Source of the DNA: Bacteroides xylanisolvens XB1A
GTDB taxonomy: Bacteria; Bacteroidota; Bacteroidia; Bacteroidales; Bacteroidaceae
Reading direction: 5' to 3'
NCBI RefSeq assembly: GCF_000210075.1
Contig: NC_021017.1
Location: 3,214,382-3,278,381, forward strand
DNA length: 64,000 nt
Shown: positions 1-7,198 of the stretch, in pieces
How the letters are laid out: each line of letters begins with the position of its first letter
How positions within the stretch are numbered: position 1 is the stretch's first letter
Notes under the pieces: generated by a model
Seen by the model: only the letters and a program-made list of their open reading frames with translations
The model's database searches: none
What the model was told of the DNA's origin: nothing
Position numbers and translations under genes: made by a program

Positions 1-60
1 AGACGCGGATAACACGGATTTATTATCTTCTTATCCGTGTCATCCGTGTTATCCGCGTCT
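1..60. repeat. Perfect 19-bp inverted repeat, dispersed family
   Basis: AGACGCGGATAACACGGAT at 1-19 is exactly complementary to 42-60. The loop holds a further half copy (ATCCGTGT, 33-40). The same style of element recurs at 38963-39030 and in decayed form near 24125-24207, so this is a dispersed intergenic palindrome. It lies downstream of the thioesterase gene and may also end transcription, although no strong T-tract follows. Confidence 0.85.
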
Positions 61-103
61 AAAAGGTAGACTTTTAAGAGTGTTAATACATCTTCCTGTT
101 TTT

Positions 104-514
104 TTATTCCTGAACTTCGAAAGGCACTTTCTGATCTTTCCAGAATACGCTGGATTCAAAAGTGGCAATCAAATCTCCGTTCTGATTCGTTACATCTACC
201 TGATAGCAACCCGTGCTTCGGCCGATATAGCGTTCGCGTGCTTCGGCAAAGAGAGTATCTCCGGGGCCGCTGGCACGTAGGAAAGTAATAGTGGACGAGA
301 GAGAGAAAGCTAGTGTGCCGTGCGAGTTGGCAGCTGCGGCAAGCGCAAGGTCTGCCAGCGTAAAGATCGCTCCTCCTTGTGTGCGGGCACCTGCGTTAAG
401 ATGTTCGGGTTTTATTTCTAATTTGGCTTTACTGTAACCTTTGCGTACTTCCAGCAGTACTACTCCTGCATTTTCGGCAAACAGATCGTTCTTAAAAAAC
501 TCTTGTGCGGTCAT
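104..514 (-). CDS. PaaI-like hotdog-fold thioesterase
   Basis: This 136-residue protein has the size of a single hotdog domain. The stretch NAGARTQGGAIFTLADLA (about residues 40-57) has the family layout of a polar residue, then GG, then an Asp on the long helix, used to hydrolyse acyl-CoA thioesters. The acyl substrate cannot be told from sequence; phenylacetyl-CoA-type or a general housekeeping role are both possible. It is cytoplasmic with no signal peptide. It ends 32 bp from fecR on the same strand, so it could be co-transcribed at the end of the sigma/anti-sigma operon, although a functional link is not evident. Confidence 0.8.
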   Translation of the reverse strand: MTAQEFFKNDLFAENAGVVLLEVRKGYSKAKLEIKPEHLNAGARTQGGAIFTLADLALAAAANSHGTLAFSLSSTITFLRASGPGDTLFAEARERYIGRSTGCYQVDVTNQNGDLIATFESSVFWKDQKVPFEVQE

Positions 515-546
515 GATATTATTTTTGAAGATTCTTTAATCGTTTC

Positions 547-1539
547 TTATTTTTTCAATGAATGGATATATACCTTATCTTTTTCAATTGAGTAGCTAAA
601 TTTATTTGTTTCAGACATAATATCCAATATTTTCTCCAAATTATTTGTTTCTATAATAAAACTTCCATGGAAAATCAAATTCTTGAGTTGCTCTGACTCA
701 AATGCGAATGTCACATCAAACTGGCGCTCCAACTCTTTAGAAATGATCGACATAGGAACTTCATCCCAGAATACTTTGCAGTTGATCCACTGTTCAGCAT
801 AGTCAGCACTCTCGGTCAGCTTATAAGTTTGGTCAAGCTTATTAACTGTCATCGTTTGATTAGGCTTCATTATAAACTCTTGGTTGATGCACAATAAGAC
901 AATGGAACCTTCTAGGAGTGATACCTTTATATAATTCTCATCACCATAATTTTTAACGTTAAACTTAGTACCCAGTACCTTGATCTGTGCGGAGTCTGTT
1001 TGTATAACAAATGGATGCTCTCCATGCTCTACCTCAAAATACCCTTCGCCTTCCAGCCGGACATTGCGATTCTTTCGACTAAAACTCTCGGAGTAAGAAA
1101 GCTTGGAATCTGCGTTTAACCACACTATAGAACCGTCAGGAAGCTTCATTTTTAATTTCGATTTTCTTGGAGCGTATACTTCGGAAATCAAAGAATCATC
1201 AGGTGTTGTAAAATTATAAATTATAAAAGGAGTGGTAAACAGTAATATAATGATTGCCGCTGCGTAACCTGCATACTTCACAAATAAGGCTCTTCTCATC
1301 TTTCCTGCCGGAGCACTCTTATGTTTGCGGATTCGTTTCGCAAATCTGTTATAGGCTTGTTCTTCGTGTACAGATACATTTTTATACTCGGCAGACAGAA
1401 GCCAGATTCGTTTCTGCTGTTCAAAATATTTCTGATTCTCCGGATCGGAGTATATCCATTCGTTCAACTTATGTAAGTCCTCTTTAGCGATACTTCCCGA
1501 GAGGAAATCATATATCAGTTTATCAAATTCTTCTTTCAT
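547..1539 (-). CDS. FecR-family anti-sigma factor (DUF4974)
   Basis: This 330-residue protein has a cytoplasmic N-terminal part (1-85) that would hold the sigma factor. One membrane segment follows at about 88-110 (GYAAAIIILLF). The periplasmic FecR domain is at about 120-225, with the motif LPDGSIVWLNADSKLSY. A C-terminal DUF4974 domain is at about 255-327. In this family the periplasmic part senses the STN domain of a TonB-dependent receptor and releases the sigma factor. The sigma gene lies directly upstream and a SusC gene with an STN domain lies across the divergent intergenic region, so the three genes form a trans-envelope switch. That SusC is now interrupted, so FecR probably lacks its normal input. 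Confidence 0.93.
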   Translation of the reverse strand: MKEEFDKLIYDFLSGSIAKEDLHKLNEWIYSDPENQKYFEQQKRIWLLSAEYKNVSVHEEQAYNRFAKRIRKHKSAPAGKMRRALFVKYAGYAAAIIILLFTTPFIIYNFTTPDDSLISEVYAPRKSKLKMKLPDGSIVWLNADSKLSYSESFSRKNRNVRLEGEGYFEVEHGEHPFVIQTDSAQIKVLGTKFNVKNYGDENYIKVSLLEGSIVLLCINQEFIMKPNQTMTVNKLDQTYKLTESADYAEQWINCKVFWDEVPMSIISKELERQFDVTFAFESEQLKNLIFHGSFIIETNNLEKILDIMSETNKFSYSIEKDKVYIHSLKK

Positions 1540-1640
1540 ACCATCTTAAACTTAATATCTATTGAAAATCATATACCTGCGCTATCATCAGGACAGTTTG
1601 TCAATAGAAGAAGTATAGTGAATTACTTTGCTTTTTAATA

Positions 1641-2237
1641 TTAATTAAATATATTCGTAATAAACATTACAATCAGGGCAAGATAAGATCTTGCTGCTTC
1701 CTTCAGTTTATCCAGTGCACTTCGCATGTGATATTTCACTGTATGAATAGTGATTCCCATGATTTCGGCAATTTCTTCTTGTCTTTTGTTCTCAAAACGA
1801 CTCAATAAAAATACCTTCCGGGTTTCCGGAGATAAGCCGTCAATCGTCTTCTGGATAATAGAATGTAGCTCTTTACCCTCTAAATGCTCAACCGGATTTT
1901 CGCCCAAGGACCATAAATCGCTGTAAATGACCAGGTCTTCTGACGAGCAGGCCGTTTCCCTTCTCACATATTCAAGCTGAAGATAATTGATACACTTATT
2001 GGCTACACTTCTGAAAAGGTAGTTCTTCAATGAGGTGTTAATTGTTATTTTAGAGCGGTTTTCCCATAGACTATACACCAAATCTTCTACTATAGATTCT
2101 GATAGATAAGAGTCTGTCAAATACCCTCTCGCTATCCGGCAAAGATCTGTATAGTAAGTTTTATAGATGTATCGGAATGCCTCCTCTTTACCCGATTTCA
2201 GGGCCTCGATAATCTCTGTTTCCAGGTTTTTTTCCAT
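1641..2237 (-). CDS. ECF-type RNA polymerase sigma-70 factor
   Basis: From the ATG at 2237 the protein has 198 residues and starts MEKNLETEIIEALKSG. A longer reading from 2297 (GTG) adds 20 poorly conserved residues. Sigma region 2 is at about 25-90 (core-binding helix and -10 recognition). Region 4 near the C-terminus has the helix-turn-helix RQEEIAEIMGITIHTVKYH. This is the usual size of Bacteroides ECF factors paired with FecR. It should activate the divergent lipoprotein-SusC-SusD operon when released by the anti-sigma factor. The gap to fecR is about 100 bp. Confidence 0.92.
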   Translation of the reverse strand: MEKNLETEIIEALKSGKEEAFRYIYKTYYTDLCRIARGYLTDSYLSESIVEDLVYSLWENRSKITINTSLKNYLFRSVANKCINYLQLEYVRRETACSSEDLVIYSDLWSLGENPVEHLEGKELHSIIQKTIDGLSPETRKVFLLSRFENKRQEEIAEIMGITIHTVKYHMRSALDKLKEAARSYLALIVMFITNIFN

Positions 2238-2642
2238 TATGTCTTTCAGAAATCGTATATTTGATTTATTAGTTAATATATTAAGGTGAATACTCACAGG
2301 TTCTGTTTCTCCGATGGATAATTCGGGGGCAAGGTATTGAAAAAATGTAAGATGACCAAACTCACTAATAAAAAGATGAGTTGAAGGGCTGAACGAATAA
2401 AAAAATCATTTCTCACTATACTTTTTATTAATCTGGCTGTCATATTAATGAATAGGCCAATAAAGCATATTTTAACCTGAATCTCTATGAATGGTAAAAA
2501 GAAGGATTGTAAAAGAGCATAGCGCGACACTCTTTTTTAAGTTATAAGGTATACAAACAGCTGTTTTAGTTTAGTCATGCAGGATAAAGATTGTTTTCAG
2601 GAATAACAGAAAATAAGCTATTTCTTATTTAAATAATATTGT
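2238..2642. promoter_or_regulatory. Divergent intergenic region, sigma/anti-sigma versus PUL
   Basis: About 400 bp separate the sigma gene from the first PUL gene. It should hold the divergent promoters, one of them ECF-dependent. I see no clear TAnnTTTG element here, which fits use of an alternative sigma factor. A 78-codon open frame on the minus strand (2294-2530) is probably not a gene. Confidence 0.45.
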
Positions 2643-4367
2643 ATGAAGAAACTACATTTTCTATTAAGCACATTCCTTGTGTTTATATTCACGTCATGCG
2701 GAGAAGATGAACTGAAAGGTGTTGTCTTATCCGAAGATCCGGGGTACGTAAAAGAACCATTGGTAGCCATACAGGCAGAAGATGGCACAGGGAACTGGAT
2801 AAATGGTCTTATTGACCAGAACAGTAGGGTCATAGCCTTAGATTTTCGCATTTTGGACGACCAAAGTGCGGTGAATGTGAAACTCAAACTGGCGGATGAA
2901 TGGGCAAAGCCCATTGATCCGCTTACTACTGATGCTGTACTGGACTTGAGCAGCGGTATCACCCGTATTAAAGTGAATGATGGAGCAGATGATATCGAAT
3001 ATACCATTTTCAGCACTTCTACTCAGCTACTTCGAGGCGTAACGGCTACTTGTAACACAGAGCAGGTTAGTGCTAACTTTATTAATGGCATCGCTTCGTT
3101 ACGTTTCAAACAAAACACTGCATTTGCAAACGTTGTGTTGATGCCGACTTTGGCAGATAACGCAGAAATCATCTCTACGGATCCCGTCAGTCAAAAGGAT
3201 GAAAACGGAAACCTGATTGTTGACCTAAGTAGCACACTTACTATTACTGTAAAAGACAATACGAACAACATGACTAAAAAATATCACTTGAGTGCTGTAA
3301 ATGGAATTATTGACGCAGGGGTAAACTGGAAAAATATTACTGCTGATCTAAAAAGCCAACACAGTAGTATTTGTATTCCTGATTTCATGATTGTCTATGA
3401 AAATAAAAACTTGCATGGAAGGAGCGGTAATACGGGATGGTTGATAACTATTCCTGCCGGTAGAATAAATATGAAGGTTAGCTGGGATATGAATAAAGAC
3501 AATGTAACATGGGCTGAACCCACTGCTCAACATCGTACAACAGCTATCATGAATGATAATATGGATTATTCATTGTTTGTTCCGGGATTGTCCGGGCAAT
3601 TCTGGGTACCGATATTTTATAGCCTCGGGTGGAATGATAGTGGGCTGCTATCCGCACCGCGTCTCGGATATAACCTATCTACTTCTTTGAAGTATTGTCC
3701 GGGAACTCTGGGAATTACAGCTGATGGAAAAGCGGAGATTTCGTATGCAGAAGTGATAGATAATAACTTGTATAAGTTTACCAGCGGCGGAGCCGGCAAA
3801 CAAGCTGCCAATGGAGTACAGTGGTCCCCAACCAGTGCTGTCAGTGGATATTCCTATCCGTTGCAAAAAGGGCAGATCATGATTGCCGGAGAAAATGCAG
3901 AACTTTACAAGACATTTGCTACTAATGAAGGAAGAAATACTTCGACCCGTAACAGAGGAATGGATGGAGCATTGTCAGGAAGTAATTCATGGGCTGCTAA
4001 TCCGGTAAGCATTTGGACTTTTGATGGCAAGCCTGTAGGACGCCGGGCTGTCGGTATCACGGAAGAAGGAGACTTGGTCATTTTTGTAAGTAATCGTTTT
4101 ACGAATTCTTATAACTCGGTAAAAGCAGCTTGGAATGTCTTTAGTGATGGCTCTTCTTTACGGGAAGTTGCTGTGGCATTGCAGGAAGTGGGTTGTACGG
4201 ATGCCATTGTGTTTGGTGAGAACTATCATAGTCCTGTTGTTATTCGGGATGATAGTAGAGGGGTGCCTTTAGGAAAGGTAGCCGGTAGATACGACTGGGA
4301 AACGAACGGCAATGTTAAAAATGCGGATAATGAGGCTAGTTCGCAATCCTGGATAATGTTTAAATAA
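2643..4367 (+). CDS. Surface lipoprotein with phosphodiester glycosidase-like C-terminal domain
   Basis: This 574-residue protein begins with a lipoprotein signal whose lipobox FTSC places the lipid on Cys19. Residues about 30-215 look like repeated Bacteroides beta-sandwich modules (DUF5018-type). The C-terminal half has the traits of the NAGPA/DUF2233 phosphodiester glycosidase fold: AVGITEEGDLVIFVSN is followed by REVAVALQEVGCTDAIVFG, the place where the family usually has a helix and a DGGGS loop. That loop is poorly conserved here, so activity is uncertain. It is the first gene after the divergent promoter region and lies 57 bp before susC, so it probably belongs to the PUL as a surface glycan-binding or glycan-cleaving protein. 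Confidence 0.6.
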   Translation: MKKLHFLLSTFLVFIFTSCGEDELKGVVLSEDPGYVKEPLVAIQAEDGTGNWINGLIDQNSRVIALDFRILDDQSAVNVKLKLADEWAKPIDPLTTDAVLDLSSGITRIKVNDGADDIEYTIFSTSTQLLRGVTATCNTEQVSANFINGIASLRFKQNTAFANVVLMPTLADNAEIISTDPVSQKDENGNLIVDLSSTLTITVKDNTNNMTKKYHLSAVNGIIDAGVNWKNITADLKSQHSSICIPDFMIVYENKNLHGRSGNTGWLITIPAGRINMKVSWDMNKDNVTWAEPTAQHRTTAIMNDNMDYSLFVPGLSGQFWVPIFYSLGWNDSGLLSAPRLGYNLSTSLKYCPGTLGITADGKAEISYAEVIDNNLYKFTSGGAGKQAANGVQWSPTSAVSGYSYPLQKGQIMIAGENAELYKTFATNEGRNTSTRNRGMDGALSGSNSWAANPVSIWTFDGKPVGRRAVGITEEGDLVIFVSNRFTNSYNSVKAAWNVFSDGSSLREVAVALQEVGCTDAIVFGENYHSPVVIRDDSRGVPLGKVAGRYDWETNGNVKNADNEASSQSWIMFK

Positions 4368-4424
4368 GAATATTGTAAAACAATGAGTTAGTAACAAAAG
4401 ATATACACATAAAAACTTAAATCA

Positions 4425-4700
4425 ATGAGTAAAATCATCAAATGCATGTTCTTCGTGCTATTAGCCGCAGTTCTTCCACTGTCGGTTCACGCACAGCAGG
4501 TGACCTTACATTTGCAGGACGTAACGGTGCGCAAAGCGTTCCGGGAGTTGGAGGTCAAAGGAAATGTATCCTTAGTATATGAGAAAAATGATGTGGACCT
4601 GACCCGTAAAGTAACCGTGAAGGTAGATAATCAACCGATAAGCAAGGCACTGGATCAGATTCTGAAAGGGCAGGAATTAATTTATAAAATAAACACATAG
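4425..4700 (+). pseudogene. susC: SusC 5' fragment (signal peptide + STN domain)
   Basis: The 91-codon frame encodes a signal peptide (cleavage near VHAQQ) and a complete STN domain: VTLHLQDVTVRKAFRELE, then QPISKALDQILKG. It breaks off at QELIYKI, where a receptor normally continues with KDNHIIIT. After position 4693 the sequence belongs to the inserted element and adds only two residues before a stop. The missing continuation is found at 11798. As it stands, the fragment would make a secreted STN domain with no receptor body. It could conceivably still contact FecR, but it cannot transport. Confidence 0.95.
4685..4693. repeat. Left 9-bp direct repeat (att core) TAAAATAAA
   Basis: TAAAATAAA at the left junction is repeated exactly at 11789-11797. 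The flank to the left is susC coding sequence; everything to the right up to the second copy is foreign. It is the likely crossover or homology core used by the integrase. Confidence 0.85.
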
Positions 4701-4718
4701 CGAAAAAGTAAATTTGGG

Positions 4719-4761
4719 CAAAGCGTAGCGAATTAGCTGATAGAGCGTTCGTTACGCTTTG
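4719..4761 (+). terminator. Hairpin with T-tract at left end of element
   Basis: CAAAGCGTAGCGAA (4719-4732) pairs with 4748-4761 with a single G-T pair, and TTTTT follows at 4762-4766. It lies just inside the left end. It could stop transcription coming from the PUL promoter into the integrase gene, or serve as an integrase arm site. Confidence 0.55.
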
Positions 4762-4910
4762 TTTTTCTATTGCACAGAGCCAACGAAATACCACCTCGAA
4801 GCCAAACGGAGCAGGAGTTCAGTTACCACCTCGTTACTCCCGTAACGGGTGCAGATTTCTTGCTAAATGGTTCTGTTTCTGTGATTTGCGGCAATTTGCA
4901 TAGCTGTCAG

Positions 4911-4954
4911 TAACTCACTAATAACTAATTTTGTCACCCAAAAAGTGTGAGTTA
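4911..4954 (+). promoter_or_regulatory. Candidate integrase promoter with flanking 8-bp inverted repeat
   Basis: TAATTTTG at 4926-4933 matches the Bacteroides -7 consensus TAnnTTTG and lies 20 bp before the integrase ATG. It sits between TAACTCAC (4911-4918) and its complement GTGAGTTA (4947-4954), which could be an operator. No well-spaced -33 TTTG is present; the nearest is 27 bp away, so the call is tentative. Confidence 0.4.
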
Positions 4955-6186
4955 TGCGAAGTACATTCAAAGTATTGTTTTACGTGAAGAAAGGCAGTGC
5001 CAAACCAAACGGCAACCTGCCTCTGATGTGCCGTATCACGGTGGACGGCGAGATTAAACAGTTCAGTTGCAAGATGGACGTTCCCCCACGACTGTGGGAC
5101 GTGAAGAACAACCGTGCTTCGGGCAAGAGCGTTGAAGCGCAGAGAATCAATCTTGTCGTTGATAAAATTCGGGTGGAGGTAAACCGCCGCTACCAAGAAC
5201 TGATGCAGGCGGACGGTTATGTTACCGCCGCCAAGCTCAAAGACGCCTATCTCGGTATCGGCATCAAGCAGGAAACATTGCTGAAACTGTTCGAGCAGCA
5301 CAACGCCGAGTTTGAGAAGAAAGTCGGGCACAGCAGGGCGCAAGGTACATTTACCCGTTATCGGACGGTCTGCAACCATATCCGGGAGTTTTTGCCCCAT
5401 ACCTACAAGCGTGAGGATATTCCGTTAAAAGAACTCAACCTCACGTTCATCAACGACTTCGAGTATTTTTTGCGCACGGAGAAGAAATGCCGCACCAATA
5501 CCGTGTGGGGCTACATGATTGTGTTGAAGCACATCATTTCCATTGCGAGGAACGACGGGCGTTTGCCCTTTAATCCCTTTGCCGGATATATCAACTCTCC
5601 CGAAAGCGTGGACAGGGGCTACCTCACCCGAACGGAGATACAGACGCTCATGAACGCACCGATGAAGAACGCCACCCATGAACTCGTACGGGACTTGTTC
5701 GTCTTTTCGGTATTCACGGGTTTGGCGTATTCGGACGTGAAGAACCTCACCACCGACCGCCTGCAAACATTCTTCGACGGCAACCTGTGGATAATCACCC
5801 GAAGAAAGAAGACCAACACCGAATCGAACATCCGCCTTTTGGACGTTCCCAAACGTATCATAAAGAAATACAAGGGGCTGGCTCGGGACGGTCATGTTTT
5901 CCCCGTTCCGAGTAACGGAAGTTGCAACAAGATACTTAAAGAAATAGGCAGACAATGCGGCTTCAAGGTGCGTTTGACCTACCATGTTGCAAGACACACG
6001 AACGCCACTACCGTACTTCTGTCGCACGGCGTACCCATCGAAACGGTGAGCCGTCTTTTGGGGCATACCAACATAAAAACCACCCAAATTTACGCCAAAA
6101 TCACCGCCCAGAAGATAAGCCAAGACATGGAAACCTTGTCGCACAAGCTGGAGGATATGGAGAAGAATATCTGCCGAGCCATCTAA
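4954..6186 (+). CDS. int: Tyrosine recombinase/integrase of Bacteroidetes type
   Basis: At 410 residues this has the usual length of Bacteroides integrases. An arm-type DNA-binding domain (about 1-90, KVLFYVKKGSAKPNG) is followed by a SAM-like core-binding domain (about 100-205) and a catalytic domain (about 215-400). Visible catalytic elements are HVAR (His near 344), LLGHTNIKTT and the Tyr nucleophile near 380 in TTQIYAKI. The usual first catalytic Arg (TGLR) is replaced by Ala in VFTGLAYSDVKNL; loss of this Arg is known in the related IntDOT. It should carry out integration at TAAAATAAA and, probably with a helper, excision. The next gene starts 17 bp downstream. Confidence 0.95.
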   Translation: MRSTFKVLFYVKKGSAKPNGNLPLMCRITVDGEIKQFSCKMDVPPRLWDVKNNRASGKSVEAQRINLVVDKIRVEVNRRYQELMQADGYVTAAKLKDAYLGIGIKQETLLKLFEQHNAEFEKKVGHSRAQGTFTRYRTVCNHIREFLPHTYKREDIPLKELNLTFINDFEYFLRTEKKCRTNTVWGYMIVLKHIISIARNDGRLPFNPFAGYINSPESVDRGYLTRTEIQTLMNAPMKNATHELVRDLFVFSVFTGLAYSDVKNLTTDRLQTFFDGNLWIITRRKKTNTESNIRLLDVPKRIIKKYKGLARDGHVFPVPSNGSCNKILKEIGRQCGFKVRLTYHVARHTNATTVLLSHGVPIETVSRLLGHTNIKTTQIYAKITAQKISQDMETLSHKLEDMEKNICRAI

Positions 6187-6203
6187 TTAAAAACGGAATA
6201 CCA

Positions 6204-6596
6204 ATGAAAGAAGAAAGGAACATTATCACGATGGACGGGCAGGGCAATATCTTTCTGCCGAGCGATATAGGTGCAACCGCCATGACCGAGCGGGAAATCT
6301 GCGAACTGTTCGGGGTTATCGCCCCGACGGTTCGGGCAGGGATAAAGGCACTCTGCAAAAGCGGAGTTTTGAGCGTATATGACATAAAGCGCATTATCCG
6401 CCTATCGGACAGATACAGCGCGGAGGTTTACAACCTCGAAACGATAGCCGCCCTCGCTTTCCGTATCGAGTCGTTCGGGGCGGCGAAAGTCCGCAGGGCA
6501 TTATTAGAGAGGATTATACACGGGCGAAAAGAGAAAACGACGGTATTCGTGTCGGTTGTTTCGGACGGCAAGCCCAACAGCCGTTGGAAAGCATGA
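6204..6596 (+). CDS. Small HTH-like protein next to integrase
   Basis: The ATG at 6204, 17 bp after the integrase stop, gives 130 residues (MKEERNIITMDG). The frame stays open upstream into the integrase gene, but that part is antisense-like filler. MTEREICELFGVIAPTVRAGI (from about residue 27) reads as a helix-turn-helix that binds DNA, followed by a RhuM-like stretch VYNLETIAALAFRIES. Position and size suit an excisionase, recombination directionality factor or copy regulator for the element. This role is inferred from context only. Confidence 0.65.
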   Translation: MKEERNIITMDGQGNIFLPSDIGATAMTEREICELFGVIAPTVRAGIKALCKSGVLSVYDIKRIIRLSDRYSAEVYNLETIAALAFRIESFGAAKVRRALLERIIHGRKEKTTVFVSVVSDGKPNSRWKA

Positions 6597-6602
6597 TGAT
6601 AT

Positions 6603-6666
6603 ACCAACATACCAACATGCAAACATGCAAACGTACCAGCATACCAGCATGCCAACATGCAAACCT
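6603..6666 (+). repeat. Eight tandem 8-bp repeats (iteron-like)
   Basis: Eight consecutive 8-mers of the form RCMARCAT begin 6 bp after the preceding stop codon: ACCAACAT twice, GCAAACAT, GCAAACGT, ACCAGCAT twice, GCCAACAT, GCAAACCT. The period of 8 does not keep a reading frame, so this is non-coding. It could be a protein-binding iteron array near oriT or a slippage microsatellite. Confidence 0.9.
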
Positions 6667-6798
6667 ATCACTATGGTGATATATATTGCAGGTTCTATTC
6701 CTCTTTTCAAAGGAAAGCGGAGCAATCATTTCCGTTTACAAAGGCAAAGCAAGCACGGGGCTTCACGTCGGCTAAAAGGTCAAGCGGCTGCGCCGTTT

Positions 6799-6843
6799 CC
6801 CGATAAATCTTCCTCTCGCTTCGCTGCGAGCGTATTTATCGGG
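6799..6843. other. Two-level hairpin in the mobilization region
   Basis: CCCGATAAAT (6799-6808) is perfectly complementary to ATTTATCGGG (6834-6843). Inside it, CTCGC (6815-6819) pairs with GCGAG (6826-6830). It lies in the 600-bp gene-free stretch between the HTH gene and the relaxase. It may be part of oriT or an RNA structure. Confidence 0.7.
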
Positions 6844-7037
6844 AAAACCTTGTATCCGACCACCCCATGCAAAAGAGCCTTTGAAAACGGAAACGACCGC
6901 CCCGCCACCCACCGACCGAAAGGGAAAAAATAAGGTGGGGTTATACGGGTAAGCAAGCGGCAAGGATAACCACCGCCGAAAGGCAAACGGACAGACGGAC
7001 GGCACGCCGCAGGGTATTTACGGGGAAAATACCGTAG

Positions 7038-7150
7038 CTTATTAGGGAATTTGTCCGAGCCGCAATACTACGTATCGCTGAAAATTCCCCAATAAGGCAA
7101 GGGGCAAGCCCCTCTGCACACCCCCTTGAGGACGGCATTTCGCCGCCCTC
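7038..7150. other. oriT: Putative oriT: three palindromes upstream of mobV
   Basis: CTTATTAGGGAATTT (7038-7052) pairs with 7082-7096 with one mismatch. AGGGGC-AA-GCCCCT (7100-7113) is a tight hairpin. GAGGACGGC (7128-7136) pairs with 7142-7150 with one mismatch. Clustered hairpins immediately upstream of a MobV relaxase gene are typical of the transfer origins these enzymes nick. The exact nic site cannot be placed from sequence alone. The rest of 6667-7198 holds no gene I recognise. Confidence 0.6.
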
Positions 7151-7198
7151 AAAGATAGTCAGATTTATTGTTTCACAAGCCAGAAAAGAAAGGAATAT

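Noticed and set aside
2294-2530. 78-codon minus-strand frame overlapping the extended sigma start by 4 bp
   Set aside because: It lies in the regulatory intergenic region, matches nothing I know, and the preferred sigma start is 57 bp further in. Its hydrophobic content follows from AT-rich DNA.
5425-6144. 239-codon minus-strand frame opposite the integrase
   Set aside because: It is the antisense shadow of a GC-rich gene with no recognisable motif.
5955-6203. Upstream extension of the HTH-like gene into the integrase
   Set aside because: The extension overlaps integrase coding sequence in another frame, while an ATG at 6204 lies 17 bp after the integrase stop.
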